The notes beneath the pieces were generated by a model that saw only the letters and a program-made list of their open reading frames with translations, was not told where the DNA came from and did not search any database. A DNA stretch of 64,000 nt. Source: Nelumbo lutea (lineage: Eukaryota; Streptophyta; Magnoliopsida; Proteales; Nelumbonaceae). A program made the position numbers and the translations under genes. Shown one piece after another: positions 1-11,900 of the stretch. The stretch's first letter is position 1. Each line of letters begins with the position of its first letter. The stretch lies in the NCBI GenBank assembly GCA_022828595.1, contig JAKGHH010000001.1:140635017-140699016 (forward strand). The letters run 5' to 3'.

Positions 1-80
1 TTGGAGTTCATCCTTGAGTCGGACAAGATTCCAACGCTAGAGTTGAGCCACTGCCACCAGCTCTACTGCAAATGTCTTCT

Positions 81-275
81 CAAACCGCTCCCCTTTTCTC
101 TGCCACACACTTCATTACAACCACAGTTCCATCATTTGGTAGCACTGCTCTATACACATGGCCAAAACCGCTCCCCTTTCTCTGCTATGCACTTCATTGC
201 AACCATAGTTCCATCACTTGGTAGTACCACTCTACACACAGCCGAAACTGCTACTCCGAACCACAATTCCATCAT
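81..275. repeat. tandem repeat, about 82-bp unit, 2.4 copies
   Basis: The block starting CAAACCGCTCCCCTT at 81 recurs, with substitutions, at about 163 and partly at about 245. Each unit also contains a TTCCATCA(T/C)TTGGTAG segment. The open frame across it has no recognisable domain and reflects the repeat, not a gene. Confidence 0.6.
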
Positions 276-299
276 TCTTCTTCCAGCCTTCGTTTCCAA

Positions 300-590
300 C
301 ATGGTTTCCAACCACCATTGATCCAGATGGTCGGACTGTTCAACCCGAAAACCGTCTAGGCAATCGATTCCGTTTTACCCCAAACCCAGTTCCTGGCCAA
401 ACCATTGAACCGGTCAATGACTCGTTGACTTGGGTGGTCAAACTGTCAACCTGTTTAACGGTTTTTGACTGTTTTTTTTTTTGTTATCAAAACTCAAAAC
501 GGACCACCCATTTGAACCGGATTGTTGAACTCTCAACCCAAAAACTGGTGGCCAAAACGGTTCTATTTCTGGGTCATTTTTAAAACCATG
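300..590. mobile_element. hAT-like non-autonomous element with 8-bp TSD (7/8)
   Basis: The element begins CATGGTTTCCAACCACC and ends GGTCATTTTTAAAACCATG, so its ends are inverted. It is flanked by GTTTCCAA (292-299) and GTTTCCGA (591-598), an 8-bp duplication with one mismatch. The interior is rich in AACCGGTT-like words and has no coding capacity. The same end type (CATGG...AAAACC) is seen at 21466-21743. The hAT assignment rests only on TSD length and end structure. Confidence 0.6.
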
Positions 591-628
591 GTTTCCGACA
601 TCTTCTGAAGGTTCCCAGTCGCAAGAGA

Positions 629-800
629 CAAGGTTCAAAGTATTGACACGTATCGACCAATACGTATCATTTCAGGAGCTCCCCAATACGCCCCTACAGA
701 GGGTGTATCAGGGTTTTGACCGGTTCAGGGGGTGGAGGAGCCTTAAACCGGCCCCCTTGAACTGGTTTTGATATCAGACATATCGATTCTTTGAACCTTG
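629..800. mobile_element. short TIR element of the CAAGGTTCAAAG family, no TSD seen
   Basis: The ends are CAAGGTTCAAAGTATTG on the left and ATTCTTTGAACCTTG on the right, which are inverted copies. The interior (GTATCGACCAATACG..., ACCGGTTCAGGG) matches the better preserved member at 15543-15776, which has a perfect 8-bp TSD. The flanks here (GCAAGAGA / GAGATGAG) do not match, so the copy may be old or rearranged. Confidence 0.5.
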
Positions 801-2558
801 GAGATGAGTTTTATTCGAATTGGTCCATCGTCTCTAACATTTTCAGACGAGTTTTGTATGAAGTTCTCACTTTATTGAAGTATCAAAAGTTTCATTTTGA
901 AAATTTAAAGAAGAATGATGGGCAAAATAATATTTTTAATCCTTTAATTAATGGACACCGACAATAAAGAAAATTTAGTCAATTGTCAAAAACAGTAGGG
1001 ATACTTTAAGACAATACTAAAACAGTATAGATATAATTAGTCAATTTCCTAAACCTTAGGGTAGCTTAAGAAATTTGCCCTTAAATTAATAAGCAACCCT
1101 TTTACTTCAAATTTCTAACAGCAGAAAAACAATATGTTGCTAAGCTTTCACTTTTTGTAGGAGCTATCAGAATCCTTGGTAGCAGTAAATTAATTTTCAG
1201 AAGTTCTAAAATCTTCAAAGACAATTCAATTACTTGGTTATAAAACATGGAGTGGCTTTAAAGTTAAACAGATTAGTTCTTACCGAGACGACAAGAATTA
1301 AACAAACTGATCTTCCACCCAAATAATCCAAGGGATGAATCTCACAAAGGAACTACCAAATCTTGTTTGATGCTTACAGCGAATAGACTGCAATAATGAA
1401 AATCTATTAAAAATCTTGTAAGACTCTCCACCGTTGAACTTGAATGACTCACACCCATGACCAATCTTCAATCTTAATTCCCAGAAATTTAAAAAGAAAA
1501 GGGAACAAGACATTTCTAGTTCCCAAGAAAACCACATTCGTTGGTGATTGGTAAATGGTGGCAAGTAATTTGGTCCATCATCACCATCCTTTGGCAATAT
1601 AGATGGCATTGGTTAAAAGTAAAACATGTTTGGTACATGCTCCCAGCAAATGCTAGCCTGTCCCTGTAATTTACCCGTTTTTATTTCAATCCAGTTTGAC
1701 TTACACAAGTTATTAGAACAGAGCATAAAGGGGTAAAATAGAGTTTTTAAAAATTAAATAGCAAATATCGCATCACATAACAGTTCTTAACATTTTAGTA
1801 ATGAAAGACACCTTTAAGTCTTTCATTACTAACCAACCCCAAGGTATATTTGAAAAATATAGGATAACCAATTTATGAAAACTCAGGATATGTTTTAAGT
1901 CTTTCACCTTTTTTGTTTTCAAAGCCCTAAATCTTTGTTCTCCAACAACCAACAAAGAGGTGGAGCAATTCTTAGAAATACGTCTATCGGATCTGTTCCT
2001 GACAGAGACAATTGAACCTGGATGGTTAACCATATATCTACAAGGGAAATGTAGAGTATAGGTTTTGTTCAGAGGAAAGACAGAAAAGAGAAAAGAGGGG
2101 AGACGTTGCTCTCATTCAGTGGTGTTTGTGGCGGAGTAAAAAGAAAGGAAAGGAGAGAGAAGAAGAAGAAAAGAGAGAGAAGGGCAACAGGATTCAACAT
2201 TTCAAATAGATGAAAGTTTAATGAACAGTTAAAGACTTTGTCCTCTACACTTTATCTGTTAAACCTAACGTTTACAGGTCATATAAGTAGTTTTTTAAAG
2301 TAACAAGGCATATAAAGTAATTTACTAAAACCACAGGATATAAAAGTAATTATACCTTATTTGTATTTTTATTAAGATAAAAAGCTATCAATCTCAAAAT
2401 TAAGATTAAACTTGATAAATAATCCAAGCATGGTGCAGTGATGAAATTTTTTTTGTCTTATGACACCAAAAGCATATAATTTTTATACCATGGAATGACA
2501 CCAAAGCAAAACTAAGTGAGTCGTGTGGATTGTGATGTCGACAAGGAATGCAGCCAAA
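801..2558. other. intergenic, no gene recognised
   Basis: I see no frame with a recognisable domain or exon structure. The stretch is AT-rich, with a purine-rich patch around 2070-2190. Short open frames on the minus strand near 1300-1600 and 1770-2030 look random. Confidence 0.5.
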
Positions 2559-2610
2559 GGTCCCATGGTCTAGTGGTCACAGTAACCCGAGTTCAAATCT
2601 CGGTGGGACC
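2559..2610 (+). pseudogene. truncated tRNA-Gln pseudogene, anticodon arm deleted
   Basis: A perfect 7-bp acceptor stem (GGTCCCA with TGGGACC), the D-arm region TGGTCTAGTGGTCA and a perfect T arm (CCGAG TTCAAAT CTCGG) are present, but the sequence is only 52 nt long. Between the D arm and CAGTAACCCGAG about 19-20 nt are missing, which is where the anticodon stem-loop would be. The remaining sequence is like plant nuclear tRNA-Gln, from general knowledge of that tRNA. Without an anticodon it cannot decode. The A and B boxes are largely intact, so Pol III transcription is conceivable. Confidence 0.8.
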
Positions 2611-3409
2611 TTATTTTTCTAACTTTATACCCCTATCTTGTGTGCCCCTTTTGGTTCTATCGAGAAAAAAAAAAAAAAAACCTGAGCCATTCCACCTCTG
2701 CCTTCTATCGATATGTCCAAAAAAACAAGTACTTGAAATCTTGTATGGGATCCCATAAAGATGAGATCATTCATCAATAATAAAAATCGGCTCTAAACAT
2801 GATTGCAACTGTTTTTCTTCTGCATGGATTTTGGGTGATGTAGCATTGTTCTATATATTCTATAGAAGCAATGGAAGGAGCTGCTATAGCTATTACTGCC
2901 ATGAATGCCCAGTTTGAATTTTTGAACTAATCGAGCAGTATGACATGGTACATCAAAGGCATATTGTTTTTATCCTGGAAGCAGCTCGGCATTCCTGCTA
3001 TATAGGTTAAGAAAAGAGCTTTATAAGAATGGAATGATGAAACAGGATTCATCTAGCCCACCCACCCCATATATTTGGGACAAGGTTGGATGATGATGAT
3101 GGTGATGGTGGTGGTAGTAGACTAGCTTTGCTTAATGATGCCAGAATACTGCAACGGTAATACCCTGCAAAACCAACACAACCATTACTCATGGCAATTC
3201 ACTCAAAAGAAATATAAGATGGATCATTCTCATTGCTGGAATCTTCAAAATTAACATTTTAGGGCTCTTTTTAGCTTTATTTAATTATGCCCCAAAAAAA
3301 ATTATGAAGCAAGGCAAGCATATCTTACAAATTAGGGGCGTGAAAATGGTATTACCCTTGAATCATAAACTAAACTAGTTTCGCCTGTCACCTTACTGAA
3401 AACCAATTT
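2611..3409. other. 3' flank between the tRNA remnant and the 147-aa gene
   Basis: No coding sequence or known repeat recognised. It contains a poly(A) run at about 2664-2680 and a GATGATGATGGTGATGG-type simple repeat at about 3092-3116. The 3' untranslated region of the minus-strand gene at 3410-5502 must lie in its right part. Confidence 0.4.
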
Positions 3410-5502
3410 CTATAACCGGGACGGGGTCACAATTTTCTCATCATTGACCTTCGGGTCTTGTTCTGTTGGTTCGATTCTCTTCTCCTTCATCTCTTCTGTA
3501 GAATTTTCAGATTTTTTCTCGTCACTGTCCGAGAGGGAAGGAGGTTCATCCTTAAACCATCTCCAGATTTTATATATTAGAGGCCCACCTAAGTATATGC
3601 AAAATTGAGAATAAATAAGAGCAAAACACCCAATACGGTAGAAAGAAGAAAATCAAGAAATTAAAACAAGTAAACAAGTCTACAACAACAAAGACAATAA
3701 CGTTTTTCTTGAATCTTTGAATTAGGCCTCAAGTTCTCGCCATCGGTTTGAGTTTTAAGGGGAAGGAGTACTTCATAAATCATTTCCTAGCATTTGAATT
3801 GTTAAGAACACGAAGGATTATGATAGAAAGCAAACCCTTTACATAGAATTCATTACAACATCCATGTAATTACTGAGAAACAGTACCATTGTCAAAGACT
3901 ACTATAAATGCTAAAACCGGAACTACTTTTCTCTCTTCCAGAGGGTAGGCCTTGGTGCAATGGTTGGGTTACTCCATTGCAACCTGGGTGACCAGGTCTC
4001 AAATCATGGAAACAGCCTCTCCATATGTGCAGGGGTAAGGCTGCATACACCTGTCCCTCCCCAGACCCTAGACCCTGCGTTGGCGAAAGCCTCGTACACT
4101 GGACTGCCCTTTTTAGAAAGCAAAAATATGCTCATAGTTTCAGCTGAAAGATCTGTTTAACCAAAAGAAATTTAACTAGTTGCTTAAAAATTATACATAA
4201 TAAAAAGCCAAGACAAAAAAAAATTGGTATTCTGTACCAGAGAGTCCAAAAATAGCCTCTCTTTGCCATCCAAATTGAGGTGAAATACCAAGGGAAAAAA
4301 CATGAAATAGTGATCTCAGTGAAGCAAGCCATAGATTTCAAACAATTCCACATCCCAGATTGTATGTAAGTGGCCCAACCAGATTAAAGTGAAAAATCAA
4401 TCACCAAAATACGGTATACAAGGCAGTAATGTTTGATAAGAATAAAGTGAAAATCTATCAGGTTGAATAGTTTGGATCAGCCAAGCACTGAGAACATGTT
4501 ACAGAGTAAGACTACAAACTGTAGAATGATCTCAACAAAAGAACAACTGTTCTTCCCTAAAATTTATTTATTCAAGCTGACATCAAATCCAAAACTAACC
4601 AACTCTGCAAAACAGGATTCATGTAGTAGTTAGTTGGAGTAAGGCATTGTTGAGTCGAACTGACCCTAAACTTGGGTAAAGTTTTAAAGGCCTAGTATCG
4701 TGATCCAATACTTGGCAGTTCTCACTTATCATCCAGATTCCAGATTGTATTTAGAAGCTGTCTGATGAACCAAGAAAACTTTTGAACCTTTGATCATGAA
4801 AATGTTGTGCCTTAATCCAGCATTTTATCAAGATTCGGGAATCATGAACTGGGCTTATCTTTTGTGCCTTATATCCTATAAAAAATAAAGAACTCTTTAC
4901 ATGTTCGCCTATAGCTGCACAAACAAAGATGAATGTATCTACAAGTTCATATATGCACTAATATAAGTATAGTTTCAAAGTTTTGAATGGGACAAATGGC
5001 AATTTTATTATTGAACTGAACACGGAAGAAGTTTGAAGAAATCGTTTGCGCTTTTAACCGCTTTGATTTCAGCTAATTAACACCCTGTCTGCTAATCAAT
5101 TCAGGCGTAAAGATAATGTAAATTCAACATTATATCTGTTATATCGCCCTTGCTGTTGCTGGGAGGCACTCAATGGCAGTAGTATTCAATTCAGAATTAA
5201 GGGGGGAAAGATGAAAAATGAAAAATGAAAAGCAGACCTGGGACGAGCTTGGACGCCTCTTCGCCGGCTGGACTTTCGGCCAAGTTCATCAAAGAACGAC
5301 CAATTTTCTCCCGACCTTCAGAATCCGAGAGGTTATCCTTGAGCTTCTGAACTCCTTCAACTCTCACGGTCTTATCGATCTTTTGGACGGTAGCACTAGC
5401 CGCATCATACGAAGTCCGACATGCGTTGGTAACGGGAGTCAAATCGGGGCCGTTTCGCTTGATTTTACCGGTCACGAGGTACACTGTATCCCAGAACCCC
5501 AT
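3410..5502 (-). CDS. uncharacterised 147-aa plant protein, two exons
   Basis: I join exon 1 (5502-5238) to exon 2 (3588-3410) on the minus strand. Exon 1 starts with ATG (MGFWDTVYLVTGKIKRNGPD) and ends in ...EASKLVP plus one base, before donor GTCTGC. Exon 2 follows acceptor ...ATACTTAG and continues in phase as GGPLIYKIWRWFKDEPPSL, ending ...VTPSRL and TAG. The lengths (265 + 179 nt) make 148 codons exactly, and the GT/AG borders agree. The N-terminal half is basic and amphipathic (KIDKTVRVEGVQKLKD), a short aromatic hydrophobic patch (LIYKIWRWF) follows, and the tail is charged and Ser/Glu/Lys-rich. There is no signal peptide or transmembrane segment. I do not recognise the family. The 1.65-kb intron contains a SINE. 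Confidence 0.72.
3942..4117 (+). mobile_element. Au-like tRNA-derived SINE
   Basis: A tRNA-like head (box A region CCTTGGTGCAATGGTT; box B region GGTCTCAAATCATGG) is followed by GGAAACAGCCTCT, GGTAAGGCTGCATACA and a 3' end CACTGGACTGCCCTTTTTAG. These are hallmarks of the plant Au SINE family, which ends in a short T-run. It lies in the intron of the minus-strand gene at 3410-5502, in antisense orientation to it. The target duplication was not resolved. Confidence 0.8.
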
Positions 5503-6479
5503 CTCTTTTCCGTTCTCTGTTCTCTGATTCTCTCCGTCCTATCACCATGCCCGTTGCCGATTTTCTCTCTTCCTCCTGAAACAACGTTGGTCTCACGTCA
5601 AGACAACGACCATCCTAAAATTTTAGTCCATTTGTTTCCGTCTATCATCAATATCCATCTCTGGCATGTACAAATACATACACACTCGCTTAGCTAAAAA
5701 CAAAGCCACTTGTGATCTGATGAGAAACATCCTCCTCTTAGTTCTAATGGTTGGAATTGGAAAATGAGCATTGCAGATTTTATAGTTAGTCAGACTGGTA
5801 TCAACCATGTAGAAGCTCGAGACAAATTAACTTCGTGGGTTATTATCAGCTTCTGGACGATTTTATACCTGTTCATCGACTCCTCATGTCATGGGTGTCA
5901 TCTTCAATTCAATTTCATCCAATGTGGTAGAGACAGAAACTCTTACCACGTAGAATCTAGATTGGAGTGGTTTATTTGTGGTGAATATAAAAGCATAGAA
6001 AAACTCTATGGGTCATGTTGGGCCTGAAGTTTTAAGTATATACTATATATTATTTATATATATTATATATATATTTATATAAATTATAATTATATAATAA
6101 TATACAGTATATAATATATTAATAAAATAAATAATTATTTTTAACTTAATTATTATATCTAAAGAATTGTATACATCAAAATTCATATAAAATTAAAATT
6201 TTATTTTTTTTTTAATTTTTAAATAAATAGATTCAGCCCAGTCTGGTCTAAAGCTTGGCCCACGGACCAACCCAACCCGTAGCATGGCATGGGCCAACAC
6301 GGGCTTGGGCCGTGGGCTATGTTGGGCCGACCCCCCAAGTTATCCTAGGGGAGGGTGGTACGGCCCGCGGGCTGACACGGCCCGATTTACACCTCTACTC
6401 CCACTTGCCACAGTTCATTCAAATCTACTCCACAACGTGGTAACTTGTCGCACCCTCTTTTCTTATTGATGCTTTGCAC
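5503..6479. other. 5' flank of the 147-aa gene; AT-rich tract and truncated TIR element end
   Basis: The first part must contain the minus-strand promoter of the 147-aa gene. From about 6030 to 6235 the sequence is almost pure A/T. A GC-rich block from about 6236 to 6397 with GGGCC words ends CGATTTACACCTCTA, the right terminus of the TAGAGGTGTNAAT element type, but no matching left terminus or duplication was found. Confidence 0.45.
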
Positions 6480-7478
6480 CAACATTTTCGAACCATCATT
6501 GACCTGAATGGTTGAACCGTTCGAACCGAAAACTGATCACTCGAGCGGTTCCAATTTTACCCTGAACCATTGAAATGGTCAAAAAAACCATTGACCTAAA
6601 CAATTGAACTGTCGACTCATTCAACCCAGTTAGCGGTTAGGCATTTATATTTATTTTGATTTATTATTTTATTTTAAAATAAAAATATAACAAAAATGAC
6701 AAACATATCCCAACTTCTAAACATTCGATGATTCTTCTCTATAGGGTTTTGTTTTGCCAAAACTAAAAACCCAACATCTTCACCAACTTCACCAAAGAAG
6801 ACGACGGCTGCACACCGACACCTGCCTTCCCGAAGTCTGAACCACCCGCCGGCGATCAAAATTTGCAGCGGCAGCCGGCGAACACAATGGAACACTCTGT
6901 TTCCAAACATCTCTAATCTCTTGAAAGGAACGGCATCTCTTCAAGAGAAGGGTGGCGATCACTGTGGACATCCAACCTCAGATGACCAATCTTCACTGTG
7001 GCTGCCTACGACCACTCTGGAAGGAGTATAACAGTGACTATAAGGTAAAACACTTGCAGTGATTGTGTTTTTTTTGTTCTCTCATTTGATCTCTGTTTTC
7101 CAATTTTACATCAGGAACCACCAATCTCTACGCATTAAGCCATTAACTCATTTCCATTTTTTACAATACAACAATTTCTTGCATGAAGAACCACTATTTG
7201 CGTTGGCGACCATTCCATTGAAAACAAAAACCACTATATTTTTCTGGTATTTCTTGCAATACTACGATTTCTTATTTCTATATATTTCTGTGCATTTTTT
7301 GTATTTTATTTAATTTTTATGATATTTTTTATTATATATAAATACTTTTTTGTTTTTTTAATTTATTTATGATGCCATGGCCTCATGAGTCGAACCGTTT
7401 TAACCTGGATAGTTGAACCGCATAATCAAAAAACGTGCCCCAAACGATTCCGTTTCCAGGTCGAAATTTCAAACCTTG
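6480..7478. mobile_element. hAT-like non-autonomous element, 1.0 kb, perfect 8-bp TSD
   Basis: The left end is CAACATTTTCGAACCATC and the right end is AGGTCGAAATTTCAAACCTTG; the ends are imperfect inverted copies. CTTTGCAC occurs directly before (6472-6479) and directly after (7479-7486). Subterminal regions are rich in GTTGAACCGTTCGAACC-like words. No transposase can be read inside. Confidence 0.68.
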
Positions 7479-7632
7479 CTTTGCACTAGTGTTGTATTAT
7501 TTATGAGACAGTTAAATGAATGATTTATCTGAACTCTGAAGGAGTAAAAAATAAATAAATAATCAGCAGCACACCAATTGATTTGTTCTTTCTGCTCGGG
7601 CCAATCCCAATATTTCAACTTTACAATACTTC

Positions 7633-7815
7633 CTAATCCATTTGTTTACAGTGCAATTTCATTGGCATTAATACAAATCCATGAGAGGACAAATACACAG
7701 ATTCAGATTGCAATTTCTGGTTCACTTTTGCATTGGGCTTTACTTCGCTTCAGGTTTTACTTTTGCACAAGTGCAAATGAAATTGCACTGCAAGCACACT
7801 TGAGTCTTGGAAGGA
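7633..7815. mobile_element. MITE-like inverted repeat (GTGCAATTTCATT family)
   Basis: AGTGCAATTTCATTGGCA at about 7651 is mirrored by AAATGAAATTGCACTGCA at about 7778. The same termini occur at 9119-9372, showing a small family. No convincing target duplication was found, so the limits are approximate. Confidence 0.4.
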
Positions 7816-8907
7816 TAAATGAGAATGAAGCCAACTGAAAGTTGCAATCAGATTTATGAATATAGAAAAATTTGGACTAAAGAAAAAAAAAGATTATATT
7901 AGCTTGCTTCCTATCAAAACGTTCATTGGCGTGCAGCCCTTTTCCACTGAGCAAGTTTGATGATTAAGGATTCAACTGCATCAATACCTCGATGCAGTCC
8001 AAATTTATGAATTATGTACTAAAAGATTGTTGCAAATAAAGACAAACCAACTAGGTGAGAAACAGTAAAGGAATCGAATATGATAAAAGTTCTCACTTGT
8101 AATAGTATAAAAATCCAACTCCAACATGAGAAAGTTTAAGCGATTACTCCAAATCAAACCAATATGTAGTACACGAACATTCAGGAACATTATATATCAG
8201 GGAACAAGATGTATTGTCATCGTTGAGTACATGGTACAAGGTTTTGTCCCCGTCATTTTTCATGGTTGATATAGAAGCCACATTTCACTGCAATGAAATC
8301 AAATCCATTATAGGAAAGTCCATGTGAAAGCACCCTTTTTCTTTAACAACTCACCAATGAACAATGGACATAACAAGCACAAATTATTAAACTTGATTTC
8401 GATGGTAGCTCTATAGGAAATCCGGGGCAATCAGGTGTGGCTTTAAAGGTCAAGAAGGCAATATCTTGATTTCAGGATGGTAAATTCGGTAAGGGCTCAA
8501 CTATTAGCACTTATATGGCAACCTGGCTCGACTCTGCTCAAATGGTGAGTACCGCACCCACCTCTCTTTTTCTAGTAGCATTAACCCTAATATCCACTAG
8601 TATATAAACATGGTCTTCACAAGATATACCAGTGAAATCAGATCTATCTCTGTTCAATTGCTCTCTACATTTGTAGCAAAAAAAAAAATATATGGTCTCT
8701 ACATTCAGATTTAGGTTTCTAATTACATCCAGACCACAAGCCATCCAAAACAAGTACACTCCACTCCACATGCCCAAGATTAGAAGCAGAGAACAATACT
8801 TAGATGCTTGAGCAATAAAATCAAAATCCACTATTTCTAGATCACTTGAATAGATTCCAGTAAGCAGCCCTGTTCATCAACACTGTCAACATTCAGCAGC
8901 AATGTAA
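7816..8907. other. 3' flank of the acidic-protein gene, nothing recognised
   Basis: No exon, domain or repeat with clear borders was found. The 3' untranslated region of the minus-strand gene ending near 8908 should lie at the right side of this stretch. Confidence 0.35.
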
Positions 8908-11900
8908 TCACCAAGCTTTTACCATTACATGCCAAAATTCCAGTGATGGACCATCTTTCTTATCTTTGGTTAAAGAAGACTTTCCCTTGTCTCGATTAGT
9001 ACCCCTAAAACATCCAAAAAAATACAGAAAAAAAAATCAAACAAGAATTTGTTAATTTATGGAAATGATATAGTTGTCAAGTTGCACACTAGTCATTAGA
9101 ATTGCACCAAAAAAAATACTGGCTCTATTTGTTTTGCACTGCAATTTTATTTGCACTAGTACAAATGCATGGGAGTGTAAATGAGAAAATTATAAATTTT
9201 GGTTCATTTTTACTTCCAGTTTTACTTTATTTTGCTTCAGGTTCTATTCTGCTTCATCTGCATTGTGAATAAACAAAACAAAATAAAACCCATAAAACAA
9301 AAGTAAACCAAAATTTGGACTCAACTCTTTTGCATCAGTACAAATGAAATTGCACTGCAAACAAACAAGACCTAAAGGACTACCTTAATCATGTATTAGT
9401 GATTGAATGACACTCAATGGGAGTGGCAAAAACATAACATTACCATTACCTCTTTGCCGAATAACTGTACTCTTTCATCATAAAGAGAAAATGTAAGCTT
9501 AGTCCACCTTCATCAATTTTCTCTTGTATTTGAGGCTGTTGATGTAAATTGCATTTTCTACGCATCTGAGAAATGTTTCAGCACTAACACAAGCCTTCAA
9601 CTGGAAATTTAGCCAAAGTGAAGAAGAAAGTAAGATTAAGTATACAAAACTACTCTCTAGAAAGGCATTAATTTCTCTGTAAACAAAAAGGGTGTTTAGA
9701 TGTATGTAATCATAAATGAATAACAAGAACTATGTTTTTCAGTTGTAACAGATTAACAAGAATGAACAGGACACACATGTAAGTATTAAAAGGTTAAAGG
9801 ACAGACCTCTCTTTATGAGACAGCAATTGAAGATCATTGCTTTCTTCAATCTCCTTAGAAGGTTCTACCCCTTCAATGGGCTCTTCCCTACTCTTAACAT
9901 CAATAAGGACATCTGACTGTTGAGGTCTTGAAGAATGTGGCTTACAATCACCAATTATATTATGAGAAGTATTCAAGGAACTAGACACAAACTCACGTCT
10001 TTCTAAACTCTTGGTCACATCTTCAGATGTGAAATGAACTGAATCTGGAAGAACACCAATTGCAAATTAATCCACAGGAATTCGTAAAGACCCTTCAACT
10101 GTTCGGTCAGAAGAAACTTTTAACATAAAAATTTGAAGACAATTTCAGAAACTTACTAGAGGAATCTGAATGGGCTTCATGTTCCTCTCCATTCTTTAGG
10201 ATCACTGAATCTGCACCAGCTGACTTCCCATCCTCAGGGACATGGGAAATAAATCCTTCAGATCTAGAAGGTAAAGGGATAGCATCTACATCTCCAGCAT
10301 CAGGCTTAGATAATGAACAATTGGGAAATTCTGCAGTCTGAGAAACAGCACCTTTTGAAATAGCATCATCAGCCTCTGGTGTGGGATTGTATATAGTTTC
10401 TGCCTTATTACCACCAATTAAAGTTTCAGCGCCAGAAGAAAGAAATGTAGATGATTCTTCTTCAGCATCAAAAAGGCTTCTGGAAATTAATGTAGAACAA
10501 ATATCACGGGATTGGGTGACCAAATCTTGATTAGAAATGATCTTTTCTGCAGTGGCAGGTACAATGGTACTCATAATTCCAGTAGCATTCCGAGAATTAG
10601 CAATATCAACAGAATCCAGTGTTGTAGATTCCTCATGATCCTGTAGAAAAATATGTCATTTTCTGAAATATGGGAAAATAGGAGCATTCTACACCAAGTA
10701 ACCAGAAACTGAAACTTAGATTAGATATTCAAATATAAAAAAGGTAGCCTTGACATAAAAAGAAAAAGCTTTGCCATATCAGCTTTTGAGGATCTGGGCT
10801 TTGATTTAGATGTGGTGCCTTTGACCGTAGTTCACTCTGATACTGGTAGAAATTAGCATATTAGGTTTGCACAAAATTGATCAAGAAGATAAAATGGACA
10901 AATACAATTACCAACTTCACAAAATTTTCTCAAGGATGCCACTCTATTAGCCAATTCCCAAATTTCATCCAGCATTATTTATTAGATATGTTTAATGAAT
11001 TTGTTAAATATGTGTAATAAATTTCTTTTTCTTTGTGAGGTTACCAGTATACAATGGGTTGTTTACATCTAATATATGCTACATTTGTATGAAACATCTA
11101 TTGCTCCCAATTTTCTTAGAATTAACTACAACGTTCTGGTACCTCCAAGAACTGAAAATTTCAAATCATTTGAAATAAAGTCAGTTTCAACATTTGCTAC
11201 TATTTCACTGACACAATAAAACCATGCAAAAAGTGATCTAATGGCTCCATTATCATTGAGAAGCTAAGCAAACAGACCAGCTTTGCATGAATTTTCTCAT
11301 TGGTGTTACTATAACCATGGACAGGATCAGATACAGACGGACCTTCCTCGTCACCTGAAAAGCAAAAGGTGGAAATATCATGCCTGACATACAATGGTGA
11401 TAAGCTACAGAACATGTATGAATAAGTATACAAGCATATAAATACTTTCATGGTAATACAATAGTCACCAACATTACAGTCATAGATTACATTATTGAAG
11501 TCCATTAACCTTCTTGATGATAGTATAAATAAAACAAAATGAAATTAAAAAGAATAAAATAAATAGCCCAAGTAGCAATGTAGATTGGAACTCAATGAGC
11601 ATCCAAATGCTTATCCAGTTTGCAGGCTGAATAATCCATGCAGTGTTCACAGATCAAATTAGTTTGCAAAGATAGATAGAAAGGACAAAAAGTGATGGTT
11701 ATGATGACAACAATGCCATGGATACAAACTACAAAGATGCAATAACAAGTCAAAATCACCCTTTACCATCTAAGTCAAAACAACAATAATCCATAAAGAA
11801 GAGGATTGACAAGATCAAACACCATATTGTTCACGCCCTAAATTAATGGTTCCCCTTTCTTTTAAGAAGTAACTTGGTTGCTTTCCTTTCTTGGTATTAC

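Noticed and set aside
1..321. 106-codon open frame at the left edge
   Set aside because: It follows the 82-bp tandem repeat, starts with a non-ATG codon at the window edge and shows no domain.
629..800. Complete hAT-like element with target duplication
   Set aside because: Termini are clear but the flanking 8-mers do not match, so only the TIR similarity is reported.
6236..6397. An eleventh hAT-like element (end ACACCTCTA)
   Set aside because: No inverted left terminus and no copy of the following CTCCCACT on the left; at best a truncated copy.
9794..10018. Start of an independent gene at the internal ATG (MTKSLERREF)
   Set aside because: The frame continues upstream to a good acceptor and phases with exon 10640-10157, so it is an internal exon.
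10740..10842. Additional exon YQSELRSKAPHLNQSPDPQK of the acidic-protein gene
   Set aside because: The acceptor and phase fit, but no GT donor in the right phase follows, so it is not included as a firm exon.
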